This document shows, in pieces, positions 39,247 to 48,567 of a stretch of DNA of 64,000 nt. The position numbers and the translations under genes were made by a program. The first letter of the stretch is position 1. Each line of letters begins with the position of its first letter. The DNA comes from Salinibaculum litoreum (GTDB taxonomy: Archaea > Halobacteriota > Halobacteria > Halobacteriales > Haloarculaceae), in contig CP046866.1 of assembly GCA_009789175.1 (NCBI GenBank), positions 1,240,001 through 1,304,000 on the forward strand. The letters run 5' to 3'. The notes beneath the pieces are model-generated. The model made no database searches. It was not told the origin of the DNA and was given only the letters and a program-made list of their open reading frames with translations.

Positions 39247-40224
39247 ATGAGCGAATCACCAACACGGACCAGTGAGCGCGTACAGGAGCGTAACCGAACC
39301 ACAGAGACAGAGGAGGAAAGCGAAGAAGCCGATGTCTGTCCGGAGTGCAGTGGGAACCTCGTCGCGGACGCAGAACACGGTGAGACAGTCTGTGAAGAGT
39401 GTGGACTCGTCGTCGAGGAAGACGAGATTGACCCCGGGCCGGAGTGGCGCGCGTTCGATTCCAGCGAGCGCGACCAGAAGTCCCGCGTGGGGGCCCCCAC
39501 GACCAACATGATGCACGACAAGGGGCTGTCGACGAACATCGGCTGGCAAAACAAGGACGCATACGGCCGACAGCTCTCCGCAAGCCAGCGTGAAAAGATG
39601 CAACGGCTGCGTACCTGGAACGAGCGGTTCCGGACCCGCGACTCGAAGGAGCGCAACCTCAAGCAGGCACTCGGCGAAATCGACCGGATGGCCTCCGCAC
39701 TCGGCCTGCCCGAGAACGTCCGCGAGACCGCCTCGGTCATCTACCGCCGGGCGCTCGACGAGGACTTGCTCCCTGGCCGGTCCATCGAGGGCGTCGCGAC
39801 GGCATCGCTGTATGCGGCAGCGCGACAGGCCGGTAACCCGCGCAGCCTCGACGAGATGGAGCGGGTCTCCCGTGTCGGCCGCATGGAACTAACCCGAACC
39901 TACCGGTACATCATTCGGGAGTTGAGCCTCGAGGTCCAGCCTGCCGACCCGAAAAGCTACGTGCCGCGGTTCGCATCGGAACTGGACCTCTCGGACGAGG
40001 CCGAGATGCGCGCCCGACAGCTACTCGATGCGGCCGCCGAGACCGGTGCAATCTCCGGCAAGTCGCCGGTCGGCCTCGCGGCAGCAGCCATCTACGCGGC
40101 CGCCTTGCTCACCAACGAGAAGGTGACCCAGAGCGAGGTGTCGGAAGCCGCTGACATCTCCGAGGTGACCATCCGGAACCGCTACAAGGAACTGCTCGAA
40201 GCCGACGGCGGCGTCCCCGCATAG
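39247..40224 (+). CDS. tfb: Transcription initiation factor TFB
   Basis: This is a 325-residue protein. N-terminal zinc ribbon C-P-E-C...C-E-E-C (about residues 31-53) binds RNA polymerase. A B-finger segment follows (E-W-R-A-F-D-S-S-E-R), then two cyclin repeats (about 120-215 and 220-310), the second with S-E-A-A-D-I-S-E-V-T-I-R-N-R-Y recognising the BRE. Haloarchaea usually carry several TFBs; which paralogue this is cannot be told here. Confidence 0.93.
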   Translation: MSESPTRTSERVQERNRTTETEEESEEADVCPECSGNLVADAEHGETVCEECGLVVEEDEIDPGPEWRAFDSSERDQKSRVGAPTTNMMHDKGLSTNIGWQNKDAYGRQLSASQREKMQRLRTWNERFRTRDSKERNLKQALGEIDRMASALGLPENVRETASVIYRRALDEDLLPGRSIEGVATASLYAAARQAGNPRSLDEMERVSRVGRMELTRTYRYIIRELSLEVQPADPKSYVPRFASELDLSDEAEMRARQLLDAAAETGAISGKSPVGLAAAAIYAAALLTNEKVTQSEVSEAADISEVTIRNRYKELLEADGGVPA

Positions 40225-40352
40225 GGACTCCGGGTCACTCTCGACCTGGGACGGCTCATACCGTCCTCGTGATTGCCTGCCGGCCTAAGCCCCGAACAGG
40301 ACAGTCAAGCAACACAAACCTTTTGCCAGTCCCCGGTGTGGTATTGACACGC

Positions 40353-40532
40353 ATGACCCAAGCGTACGTCCGGTTGTTGTGTCCCGAGTGCAAGAAGGAC
40401 TGGGAGTCATCGCCGGGAGAACTCCCGGATTCGAACCGAACGTTTCACTGCCCGAACTGTCACGCCAGTCGGCCGATGGCGGAGTTCACCCGGACGGCAG
40501 ACGATTTGAATACGCTAAAACAGCTCAGTTGA
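40353..40532 (+). CDS. Small zinc-ribbon protein
   Basis: This 59-residue protein has C-P-E-C-K-K-D-W and C-P-N-C-H-A-S-R, a two-knuckle zinc ribbon, with a C-terminal helix. Start M-T-Q-A-Y-V chosen; CCTTTTGCC about 30 bases before it may be the promoter. Conserved haloarchaeal type, function unknown. It converges with the aIF2-beta gene. Confidence 0.75.
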   Translation: MTQAYVRLLCPECKKDWESSPGELPDSNRTFHCPNCHASRPMAEFTRTADDLNTLKQLS

Positions 40533-40549
40533 CTGGGGCTGTGAGTCTA

Positions 40550-40954
40550 TTACTGACTCGTCGCGGACCGAGCGCCACACGCCTCACACCGCAGGATAAC
40601 AGCACCCTGTTCTTTCTCTAGCTTCGTATCCGGCAGTCCACACTCCGAACAGAGGACGAACTCTTCGGTGTACTCCTCGATAGCCTCGTCGATGCGGCGC
40701 TCGCTGAACTCCCCGGTCAGTCGCGCGCGTCCGCTCTCGTCGATGTGACCGCTCGTCCCGAGTTCGTCCTGGAGGAACTTCATGACGTGGTCCTCGTTCC
40801 GGCCCAGGTCCTGACGAACCTGCTGGAAGTTCTCGAAGACGCTGACGTTCCCCTCCTGGCGAACGTCAGGGTCTGTGACTTCGAAGCGTTCGGAACTGCC
40901 CTGAATCTCGGGCGTCTCCTCGAGTCCTCGGTCGAGCATATCGTCGTAGTCCAT
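40550..40954 (-). CDS. eif2b: Translation initiation factor aIF2 subunit beta
   Basis: This is a 134-residue protein. The central alpha-beta domain has N-V-S-V-F-E-N-F, H-V-M-K-F-L-Q-D-E-L-G-T-S-G, and L-T-G-E-F. The C-terminal zinc ribbon is C-S-E-C-G-L-P-D-T and C-E-A-C-G-A. This is the beta subunit of the factor that brings initiator tRNA to the ribosome. Confidence 0.93.
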   Translation of the reverse strand: MDYDDMLDRGLEETPEIQGSSERFEVTDPDVRQEGNVSVFENFQQVRQDLGRNEDHVMKFLQDELGTSGHIDESGRARLTGEFSERRIDEAIEEYTEEFVLCSECGLPDTKLEKEQGAVILRCEACGARSATSQ

Positions 40955-41062
40955 GTTCGTGACATACCCTCGCGCGGATAAAAGGGCACGGGATTACCCG
41001 TCTTTCGGTCGGGCTGGACTCCTGTTCTACACTTATGTGGCCCCAGCCACACTCTAGAGCCA

Positions 41063-42460
41063 ATGAGCCGCGAAATCCATATTCTACACGTCGACGACGA
41101 GACGGATTTCACTCACTCGACTGCGGCCGCACTTGAGCGTATGGACGAGCGACTCCACGTTGAGGCAGTCACGAACCCACCTGATGGCCTCGAACGACTC
41201 GCCGACGACGACTTCGACTGTCTTCTCTCTGCGTACGAGTTGCCTGAGCAGACCGGCATCGAGTTTCTGCAGCGACTCCGCGAGCAGTATCCCGACCTTC
41301 CGGTTTTCCTGCTCACCAGCAAAGGGAGTGAGGAAGTCGCAGGTGATGCGATAGCCAACGGCGTCACGGGCTATCTCCGAAAACAGCGGGTCAGAGAGCA
41401 GCCAACCGTACTCGCCAGTCGGGTCGAAGACGCCGTCGAGGAGTACTGGCTGGAGCAGGAACTCGATGACGCCCGCAGCAAGTACAGAAAACTCGTCGAA
41501 CAGAACTTCGTCGGCATCTACATCATTCAGGATGGGGAGTTCAGTTATGTCAACCCCAAGCTTGCGGATATCCACGGGTACGAACGGGAGACCATTCTCG
41601 GCATGTCCCCGGAGGAACTCATCGCTCCCGAAGAGCGCGACCGGGTGCAAAAAAACCTCCGGCAGCGCATGGACGGTGACATCGCGGATATGCAGTACCA
41701 GACTGTGGGTCTGACCAAAGACGGGGAGCGAATCGACATCGAACTCCACGGAAGCCGAATGCACTACCAGGGAGCTCCAGCGGTCATCGGGGTAGAGTTG
41801 GACATCACCGAGCGCAAGCAACACAAGCGTGAACTACAGCGGCAAAACGAACGCCTCGACGAGTTCGCGAGCGTCGTCTCACATGACCTGCAAAATCCCT
41901 TGCAAGTGGCGCAGTCGCGACTGGAATTGGCCCGGCGGGAACACGATAGTGAACACCTCGACAAGATTGCCGACGCCCACGAGCGCATGGAACAGCTTAT
42001 CACCGACTTGCTTTCACTCGCGCGACAGGGCGAGCGCGCCGACGAGACAGAGCCAGTCGACCTGGCTGCCCTGGCTCGGTCGTGCTGGCAAAGCGTCGAG
42101 ACAACCGACGCAACACTCGGAGTTGAGACGGACCGGATTATCCGGGCCGATAAGAGTCGCGTCCGCCAACTGCTGGAGAACCTCTTTCGGAACGCCATCG
42201 AACAACAGGACGGGGAGATGACTATCACGGTCGGGGACCTCGACGGTGGGTTCTTCGTTGCCGACGACGGGCCGGGCATCGCCTCCAAAGACCGTGAAAA
42301 GGTATTCGAGCCGGGCTACTCGACCACGGATGACGGCACTGGGTTCGGACTCAATATCGTCGAGGAGATTGCCAGCGCGCACGACTGGGAGGTCACCATC
42401 GCCGACGACGACGGCGGTGCGAGATTCGAGTTTGTCGGCGTCGAACTGGCCAGCGAGTAG
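41063..42460 (+). CDS. Receiver-PAS histidine kinase with altered receiver
   Basis: This is a 465-residue cytoplasmic protein. Residues 1-120 are a response-regulator receiver (H-V-D-D-E for the acidic pair), but the phosphorylated Asp position reads L-L-S-A-Y-E-L-P, i.e. Ala in place of Asp. A PAS domain (about 140-250) is followed by the phosphoacceptor S-H-D-L-Q-N-P and an intact ATPase domain (N-L-F-R-N-A, D-D-G-P-G-I, G-T-G-F-G-L). The kinase looks active; the receiver probably acts without phosphorylation. Confidence 0.88.
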   Translation: MSREIHILHVDDETDFTHSTAAALERMDERLHVEAVTNPPDGLERLADDDFDCLLSAYELPEQTGIEFLQRLREQYPDLPVFLLTSKGSEEVAGDAIANGVTGYLRKQRVREQPTVLASRVEDAVEEYWLEQELDDARSKYRKLVEQNFVGIYIIQDGEFSYVNPKLADIHGYERETILGMSPEELIAPEERDRVQKNLRQRMDGDIADMQYQTVGLTKDGERIDIELHGSRMHYQGAPAVIGVELDITERKQHKRELQRQNERLDEFASVVSHDLQNPLQVAQSRLELARREHDSEHLDKIADAHERMEQLITDLLSLARQGERADETEPVDLAALARSCWQSVETTDATLGVETDRIIRADKSRVRQLLENLFRNAIEQQDGEMTITVGDLDGGFFVADDGPGIASKDREKVFEPGYSTTDDGTGFGLNIVEEIASAHDWEVTIADDDGGARFEFVGVELASE

Positions 42461-42526
42461 CTGCCTCGACCCGCTATTCTCGGACGGGAGGGCTCAACAG
42501 TGTCGGTCCCGCCTATCCCTGAGTCG

Positions 42527-43111
42527 TTACTGGTCGACACGCTCGGCTGGTACTCCGGCCACCGTAGCCCCCGGCGGCACGTCTTCTGCGACCAGCGAGT
42601 TCGCAGCCACACGGGCGTCTGCGCCAATGTGAACGCCCGGGAGGATGACCGCTTCCGCACCGACCATTGCCCCCTCTCCGATGACAACCTCACCCGTCCG
42701 GTACTCCCCACGGAGAAATTCGTGACAGAGTATCGTGGCATCGTAGCCGATGATAGCGTCGTCCTCTAGCCGGATGAGCTCCGGCCAGAATACGTCGGGA
42801 GTTGCCGACAGCGCCAGGGAGACACCCGACCCCACCTCGGCCCCGAGCCGGCGGAGCACCCACGTCTTGACGCGGAGTATCGGCGAGTACTTGATGAGCT
42901 GGACGGCAAGAAAGTTGATGACGATACGGAGCGGGTGTCGGGCCTCCGTCCAGTACTGCAGGGAGTTTTTCGGCCCCTCTGTCGGCGTCGACGAGATGCG
43001 GTCGTGCCGGTTGTTCCGTGTCCCGACGGCGCCGCCCTGTCCCGAATCGTGGTCGGCACCCGGGCCATCCCCGGAAGCGCTGTCATCGTCGCCAGGTGTC
43101 GCGTCGCTCAC
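42527..43111 (-). CDS. Left-handed beta-helix acyltransferase
   Basis: This protein is about 194 residues, starting at GTG (V-S-D-A-T-P-G). A disordered acidic N-terminus (about 50 residues) is followed by a hexapeptide-repeat domain: I-G-Y-D-A-T-I-L-C-H-E-F, V-V-I-G-E-G-A-M-V-G-A-E-A-V-I-L-P-G, I-G-A-D-A-R-V-A-A-N. The last segment V-P-P-G-A-T-V-A-G-V-P-A is typical of sugar/maltose O-acetyltransferases. Acceptor unknown. Confidence 0.8.
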   Translation of the reverse strand: MSDATPGDDDSASGDGPGADHDSGQGGAVGTRNNRHDRISSTPTEGPKNSLQYWTEARHPLRIVINFLAVQLIKYSPILRVKTWVLRRLGAEVGSGVSLALSATPDVFWPELIRLEDDAIIGYDATILCHEFLRGEYRTGEVVIGEGAMVGAEAVILPGVHIGADARVAANSLVAEDVPPGATVAGVPAERVDQ

Positions 43112-43269
43112 ACCGCGGTGTTCGTCGTGGCCCCTCTTGAAATGCGCGCCGACGAAAAGCGAACGATGCGAAACGATTCGGGACACTTGCGTCCGGTCGT
43201 GCTCCGTCGGTTACCCGAATCCGAGCAACTGGCCGGGGGTCGTGGCTGAAAAGTCTCCGAAAACTCGCC

Positions 43270-44586
43270 TCACTCGCCGCGGAGTTCGGCCATGTGGTCG
43301 ATACGCTGCTGGACGAGGTCGGCCTTCCCGATGTCGTGGCGCATCCGCAGGCCCTCGTCACCGGCCAGTGACAGTGCATCTTCGGCAATCTCTTCGGCAT
43401 CGGTGATGGAGTCGGCGACGCCGACCACGGCAAAGGAGCGAGAGGTCGTCGTGTAGATACCGTCGTCGCGCTCGTCCACGCTCGCGTAGAACAGAAGCGC
43501 CTCACCGTCGTACTCCTCGCTGACCGCAGCGACGCTGTCCTCGTCGACTTTCACCAGTGCCCCGGACTCGGGGTCGGTCGGATACCCGTCAGGGACGGCA
43601 TACTTGCAAACGGTGGCCTGACGCTGGAAGTTAAGCTGGGGAAGTTCCTCGCCGTCGCGAGCGGCTGTCAGCACATCGAGGAAGTCCGTGTTCAACGCAG
43701 GCAGGGTGTTCATCGCCTCGGGGTCACCGAAGCGTGCGTTGAACTCGACGACTTTGATACCCTCTGCGGTCAGCATGAACTGGCCGTAGAGGACGCCCTT
43801 GTAGCCATCGAGGGCATCGACGACAGCCTGAATCACGTCGACGGCCTCCATGTACTCCTCCTCGATCATGAACGGCAACTCCAGGGACGCGTCGCTGTAG
43901 GAACCCATGCCGCCGGTGTTGGGCCCCTCGTCGCCCTCGTAGGCGCGCTTGTGGTCCTGAACTGCAGGGGTGACGCGAACGTCGCCGTTGGCGACGAAGG
44001 CCTGGACGGTGAACTCCTCGCCGACCAGTCGCTCTTCGAGGACGATGCGGTCGTAGTCGGAGTTCCGGATGTACGCTTTGGCCTCCTCGGTGTCTATCTG
44101 GTCGCCCATGACGCGGACGCCTTTCCCGCCGGTGAGACCGGCCGGCTTGATGGCGAGGTCGCCGTCGTACTCGTCGACGTACTCGCAGGCGGCCTCCATA
44201 TCGTCGAACGTCTCGAAGTCCGGGCAGCCGGGAATGTCGTTTTCCTGCATGAACCGGCGCTGGAAGGCCTTGTCCGTCTCGATGCGGGCCTCGGCTTCCT
44301 GCGGGCCGAAGGCGTAGACGCCGGCCTCGTCGAGTGCGTCGGCGACGCCGGCCGCGAGCGGTGCTTCGGGACCGACGACCGCAAGCGTCGCGTCGACCTG
44401 CCGTGCGTAGTCGACCACGGCAGTGGGGTTGGTCGTCTCAAGCGTCTCGAAGCCCGCTGCGACCTGTGCGATACCCGGGTTTTTGTTGCCAGCACAGGCG
44501 TACAGCTGTGCGTCAGAATCCGCGAGCGACCGCGCGATAGCGTGTTCACGGCCGCCACCGCCGACCAGCAGCACTGTCTCTGTCAT
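43270..44586 (-). CDS. purD: Phosphoribosylamine-glycine ligase
   Basis: This is a 438-residue ATP-grasp enzyme of purine synthesis: G-G-G-G-R-E-H-A-I-A at residues 8-17, I-K-P-A-G-L-T-G-G-K-G-V (ATP loop), P-N-T-G-G-M-G-S-Y-S, and V-E-F-N-A-R-F-G-D-P-E near the metal site. Start M-T-E-T-V-L-L chosen. It is followed closely by dapE on the same strand, whose own stop is just upstream. Confidence 0.95.
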   Translation of the reverse strand: MTETVLLVGGGGREHAIARSLADSDAQLYACAGNKNPGIAQVAAGFETLETTNPTAVVDYARQVDATLAVVGPEAPLAAGVADALDEAGVYAFGPQEAEARIETDKAFQRRFMQENDIPGCPDFETFDDMEAACEYVDEYDGDLAIKPAGLTGGKGVRVMGDQIDTEEAKAYIRNSDYDRIVLEERLVGEEFTVQAFVANGDVRVTPAVQDHKRAYEGDEGPNTGGMGSYSDASLELPFMIEEEYMEAVDVIQAVVDALDGYKGVLYGQFMLTAEGIKVVEFNARFGDPEAMNTLPALNTDFLDVLTAARDGEELPQLNFQRQATVCKYAVPDGYPTDPESGALVKVDEDSVAAVSEEYDGEALLFYASVDERDDGIYTTTSRSFAVVGVADSITDAEEIAEDALSLAGDEGLRMRHDIGKADLVQQRIDHMAELRGE

Positions 44587-44658
44587 ATCGGGTACGCCGG
44601 CAGGCGGCGACGTAAGCGTTTCCACTCGTGGAGGCGAACAAGCCCACACTGCGGCCGT

Positions 44659-45732
44659 TCAGCCCAGTCGCGTTTCGAGTGCCTGCCGGACTGCTCGGGC
44701 CGCCGACGGAAGGTCCGTTCTGTCGACGTACTCCCGCTCGGCGTGAGCGACCGGTCCCTCGTCGTCGACGAGGACGCCGGGACCGAAGACGACCGTCGGG
44801 GCGTGGGCTGCAAAATAGGACGCTTCCGTCGCCGCACCGAAGGGCCGCACGTCCCCGTCGCTGGCGTCGTGCAGTGCCCCCACGATAGGTGCATCCTCGT
44901 CGGTGGCGAAAGCCTCCGGATAGGGCATCTCCGGGCGTGACAGTGACACGGAGAGGTCCATCCCACGGGGCAAGAGTGCGTAGAGGTGTTCCTCCAGTTG
45001 AGCGATGAACTCGTCGACGGACTCGGGTGGCACCGACCGGCGGTCGAACGTGATGGTACACTCGCCGGGGACCTGATTGGTCGCCTCGCCGCCCTCGATG
45101 AGCGTCGGCGTCAGCGTCGGCCACCCCAGCAGGTCGTGCTCGCCGGGACCGTACTCGTCGTCGTAGGTCTCCATCCCCTGCGTGACGACCGTTGCTGCCC
45201 GGATGGCGTTTTTCCCGCTTGCTGGGTCCGCGGCGTGGGCGCCCTCCCCGCGAATCCGGACCTCGCCCTCGAACTGGCCGCGCGCGGCAGTACAGACATC
45301 CAGCCCCGTCGGCTCGCCGACGACGACGGCGTCGTAATCGAGCGTCTCCGCGAGGTGAGCGCCGCCGGTCTGTGTCGTCTCCTCGTCGTGGGAGATAGCA
45401 AGCGTGACCCGCCCGTCGTCCACATCGGCGGAGAAAAACGCATCGAGTAACACGGCGAGTGGCCCTTTCGCATCGCAGGCACCACGCCCGTGAACGACAT
45501 CGCCCTCGCGCTCGTAGGGGACGTGCGGCGGAACCGTGTCGATGTGCGTGTTGAGGACGACGGTCGATTCGCCCTCGCCACGGGAGGCGACGACAGTCCC
45601 CTGCTCGCCAACGTCGGGCTCGGCCCCCTCCTCACGAAGTGTCTCGACGAGTAAGTCGCGCATCTCGCCGACGTCCTCGTGGGAGGGAGTCTCGATGGCC
45701 TGCCGGTGAAAGTCGTGGATGTCGAACGTCAT
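44659..45732 (-). CDS. dapE: M20 peptidase, probable succinyl-diaminopimelate desuccinylase
   Basis: This is a 357-residue metallo-hydrolase with N-T-H-I-D-T-V-P-P-H, G-R-G-A-C-D-A-K-G-P, the base-Glu pair H-D-E-E-T-T, and A-D-P-A-S-G-K-N-A. These are the zinc ligands of the M20 fold. Its ATG overlaps the lysA stop, and lysine synthesis through diaminopimelate needs exactly these two steps, so dapE is the best reading. M20 enzymes are broad, so other deacylases remain possible. Confidence 0.85.
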   Translation of the reverse strand: MTFDIHDFHRQAIETPSHEDVGEMRDLLVETLREEGAEPDVGEQGTVVASRGEGESTVVLNTHIDTVPPHVPYEREGDVVHGRGACDAKGPLAVLLDAFFSADVDDGRVTLAISHDEETTQTGGAHLAETLDYDAVVVGEPTGLDVCTAARGQFEGEVRIRGEGAHAADPASGKNAIRAATVVTQGMETYDDEYGPGEHDLLGWPTLTPTLIEGGEATNQVPGECTITFDRRSVPPESVDEFIAQLEEHLYALLPRGMDLSVSLSRPEMPYPEAFATDEDAPIVGALHDASDGDVRPFGAATEASYFAAHAPTVVFGPGVLVDDEGPVAHAEREYVDRTDLPSAARAVRQALETRLG

Positions 45733-46973
45733 CGGTCCCGTTCCACGCGCAACACGTCCTCCATCGTCTCGCGGCGGCGGACGACTCGCGTCTCGCCGTC
45801 CTCGATTGCGACTTCCGCGGGGCGTGGCTGGGAGTGGAACTGGTTTGCGAGTTCGTAGCCGTAGGCCCCCGCGTTGCCGATGGCAAGCAGCTCCTCCCGT
45901 TCAGGGCGGGCAATCGGTCTATCCGTACAGAAGACATCCGCACTCGTACAGCAGGGGCCACCGATGGAGACGGGATGTGCCTCGCGGTCGGGTGCGGAGA
46001 CGTTCCGAATCGGGTGATACGAGTCGAACATCGCCGGTCGGATGAGCGTCGCGAGCGACGCGTCGACGCCGACCACAGTCGTCGCCGGCGTCTCCTTGAC
46101 CGTGTTCACGTCGGTCAGGATGAGTTCCGCGTCCGCGACGACGTAGCGGCCGGGTTCGAGTTTGGTCTGGGCGTCGAGGTCACCGATTGCATCGCGGACC
46201 TTCTCACCGACGACCTGCATGTCCAGTGGCTCCTCGTCCTCGCGGTAGGGAACGCCGAACCCGCCCCCGAAGTCGACGAAGTCCAGCCCGCCGACCCTGT
46301 CCTCGACAGCGCGGCCCATCTCTGCGACTTTCGCGATGGCCTCACAGTGGTTGTCGAGGTCGTCGTGGAGCACACCGCTGCCGGCGTGGGCGTGGATGCC
46401 GACGAGGTCGAACCGCTCGGCAACCTCGGTGGCGAGGTCGGGCACCTCGTCGTAGGGGATGCCGAACTTGGCGTCCTTGCCGGTGGCGACTTTCTCGTGG
46501 TGGCCAGTGCCGATACCGGGGTTGATACGGATAGCGACCCGGCCGTCGTATCCTCGCGCTTCCAGACGGTCGAAAGTATCACGAGCACCCCCCGTTATCG
46601 TCAGCCCGGGGTTGTCAGCAGCGAGGTCGACGGCGTAGTCGAGGTCCGAATCCGGAGGGTTGACAGCCGTGTACTGGAGCGTGTCGGGGTCAGCACCGGC
46701 CTCGATGGCGCGCTGGAGTTCTCCCGCAGCGGCACACTCGATATCCGCGCCGACCTCCAATAGCCCGGAGAGGACGGCCTGCCCGGTGTGGGCCTTGGCC
46801 GCGTACATGACGTGGGCGTCGGGAAAAGCAGCGGCAAAGCGACGGTAGTTCGCTTTGACGCGGTCTACGTCCAGCACGTACAGCGGCGTCCCGTGGTCGT
46901 CGGCGAGACGGGACAGCCGGTCGTGGTCCCAGTCCGCGAGGCGGCGCACCGGCGGCGACTCTGCCTGACTCAT
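45729..46973 (-). CDS. lysA: Diaminopimelate decarboxylase
   Basis: This 414-residue PLP enzyme has the Schiff-base lysine in Y-A-A-K-A-H-T-G-Q. H-A-H-A-G-S-G, D-F-G-G-G-F-G-V-P and E-P-G-R-Y are phosphate/PLP contacts, and G-P-C-C-T-S-A-D-V is the substrate cysteine segment. Fold-type III, D-DAP to lysine. Start M-S-Q-A-E-S chosen; the GTG 6 bases earlier is possible. Coupled to dapE. Confidence 0.93.
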   Translation of the reverse strand: MSQAESPPVRRLADWDHDRLSRLADDHGTPLYVLDVDRVKANYRRFAAAFPDAHVMYAAKAHTGQAVLSGLLEVGADIECAAAGELQRAIEAGADPDTLQYTAVNPPDSDLDYAVDLAADNPGLTITGGARDTFDRLEARGYDGRVAIRINPGIGTGHHEKVATGKDAKFGIPYDEVPDLATEVAERFDLVGIHAHAGSGVLHDDLDNHCEAIAKVAEMGRAVEDRVGGLDFVDFGGGFGVPYREDEEPLDMQVVGEKVRDAIGDLDAQTKLEPGRYVVADAELILTDVNTVKETPATTVVGVDASLATLIRPAMFDSYHPIRNVSAPDREAHPVSIGGPCCTSADVFCTDRPIARPEREELLAIGNAGAYGYELANQFHSQPRPAEVAIEDGETRVVRRRETMEDVLRVERDR

Positions 46974-47251
46974 TGCCACAACAGCGGTGACGCCGGACTA
47001 CAAGGGTTGCGCTTTCCGGCCCGTCAATGACTCCCGTACGCCGGCGTCGTCACGAGCTATCGGCCTGAAGCGAATCAGTCGCGTGTTTTCACTCTGACCA
47101 GGCCGGAGACTGCCGCAAGGACTGCGATAGCTCCGCCTATCGCTAACTTCGACGTGCATCTCACCTCCGGAGACGAGTATCGGTGTCGTGTTTCTGGCCG
47201 TGAAACACGCTGTGTCTTTATAATGGGGTGCCGGCTGAACACTGGGTTACG
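46974..47251. other. Intergenic region before LURP-one gene
   Basis: This region contains a TATA-like TTTATAATGG (about 47217-47226) 27-30 bases before the start at 47252. On the minus strand a weak 29-residue GTG ORF (about 47075-47164) encodes one hydrophobic helix; too little to call a gene. Confidence 0.5.
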
Positions 47252-47836
47252 ATGGCAACAACCGAAGCAGGCAGTATCGATGGTATCGACCTCAGCGAGG
47301 ACGAGTACACCGTCGTTCAATCACTGGTCCGGAATAAGTACCGCGCCGAAGACCCCGACGGAAACGTCGTCGTCCGCGGAAAACAGAAGATGCTCAAGAT
47401 GAAAGAGGAGTTTCCGTTCGTCGACGCCGACGGAAACGAAGTGTTCACCGTCAAAGCTGACGGAATCAGCGATGTCGCTGGCAATTACACCCTCGAGGAT
47501 GCACGGACGGGCGAAGCTGTCGTACTCCTCGATAACGATTTCTCCATGTTCCAGGACACCTGGAAGCTCCGTGACGCCGAAACCGAGGCGAAGGTCGCGG
47601 AAATTAACTCCCGTGGTGCGGCCGTGACGTTCGCTCGGCAGGCGCTTCCGTTCGGCAACGTGCTGTTCCCCCACAAATACGAAATCACAGGCCCCGATGG
47701 GGACCACGTCGGTGATATCTCCGGACAGATTTCGTTGAAGGACACGTACGACATCAGCATCGACGACGCCAGCGACGTTCCCAAGGAAGCCATAGTCGCT
47801 GCCGCGATGGTCATCGACGCCATCCAGGAGAATTAG
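47252..47836 (+). CDS. LURP-one-related family protein
   Basis: This is a 194-residue protein with repeated beta strands and the family pattern K-Y-R-A-E-D-P-D-G-N-V-V-V-R-G-K-Q-K-M-L, E-E-F-P-F-V-D-A-D-G-N-E-V-F-T-V-K, and K-Y-E-I-T-G-P-D-G. It resembles LURP-one/Tubby-C-like phospholipid scramblase-type folds (12-strand barrel around a helix). Function in archaea unknown. The mRNA is probably leaderless given the TATA spacing. Confidence 0.75.
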   Translation: MATTEAGSIDGIDLSEDEYTVVQSLVRNKYRAEDPDGNVVVRGKQKMLKMKEEFPFVDADGNEVFTVKADGISDVAGNYTLEDARTGEAVVLLDNDFSMFQDTWKLRDAETEAKVAEINSRGAAVTFARQALPFGNVLFPHKYEITGPDGDHVGDISGQISLKDTYDISIDDASDVPKEAIVAAAMVIDAIQEN

Positions 47837-48026
47837 CGCGCATGCGTTTTCGTTCTTCCACTGCTTTCTGCAATCAGGACTGTCCCGCTGTTTCTAACCC
47901 CGGAGGTTGCATCGCAGACTGGCGGTTGTGATCCCCTGCTACGATACCGGGAGACAGAGGTGACCTGGAACTTAGAGGCAGTGCTGTGCCGAGAGATTTT
48001 ATACCCCCGATAGCCAAGCAGGGAGT

Positions 48027-48206
48027 ATGACAGAAATCGTACCGCCCAACGAGCGCGTCTGCGAGCGATGCGGGCGCAAGGACCGGTGGGACGACACGGC
48101 ACAGAAGTGGGTCGTCGTCGAAGAGGATGGCGAACCACAGCACGGAGTACCACACTGCCTCCACGAGTGGGACATCAACGGCGCGTACAACCCGCTCAAG
48201 GAGTGA
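48027..48206 (+). CDS. HEWD family small zinc protein
   Basis: This 59-residue protein has C-E-R-C-G-R-K-D-R-W-D-D and a C-terminal C-L-H-E-W-D-I-N-G, the H-E-W-D tag that names this haloarchaeal family. AGATTTTATAC about 28 bases before the ATG is a good TATA box. Function unknown. Confidence 0.85.
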   Translation: MTEIVPPNERVCERCGRKDRWDDTAQKWVVVEEDGEPQHGVPHCLHEWDINGAYNPLKE

Positions 48207-48246
48207 CGGCGACAGCCTGATTTTCCGCCCCGGCGACTGGACAGGT

Positions 48247-48549
48247 ATGCCCACGCTGTTTGTCACCGCACCCGAAGCGGCCGCCGAATCGCTCGCCAGG
48301 ACCCTCGTCGAAGAGCGACTGGCCGCCTGCGTCAACACGACTCCCTGCCAGTCGGTCTATCGCTGGGAGGGTGACATCCACGAGGACGACGAGAGAATCC
48401 TGCTGGTCAAAACCACCAGCGACAGCGTCGAGGACGCTGCCGACCGTATCGAGTCGCTTCACCCCTACGATGTGCCGTGTATCGAGCGCTTCGAGGAGGA
48501 GTGGACACTGCCGGCGTTTGCACAGTGGCGCGATGACGCTGTCGAGTGA
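48247..48549 (+). CDS. cutA: CutA1 divalent-cation tolerance protein
   Basis: This 100-residue protein has L-V-E-E-R-L-A-A-C-V-N, V-Y-R-W-E-G-D-I-H-E-D-D-E and L-H-P-Y-D-V-P-C-I, the signature of the CutA1 trimer linked to metal tolerance. Start M-P-T-L-F-V chosen. It ends just before the convergent DUF368 gene. Confidence 0.92.
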   Translation: MPTLFVTAPEAAAESLARTLVEERLAACVNTTPCQSVYRWEGDIHEDDERILLVKTTSDSVEDAADRIESLHPYDVPCIERFEEEWTLPAFAQWRDDAVE

Positions 48550-48567
48550 TAGCCTGCTGCCACTGAG

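Noticed and set aside
43951-44940. 329-residue open frame on the plus strand
   Set aside because: It overlaps purD and dapE on the other strand, both with full catalytic motifs.
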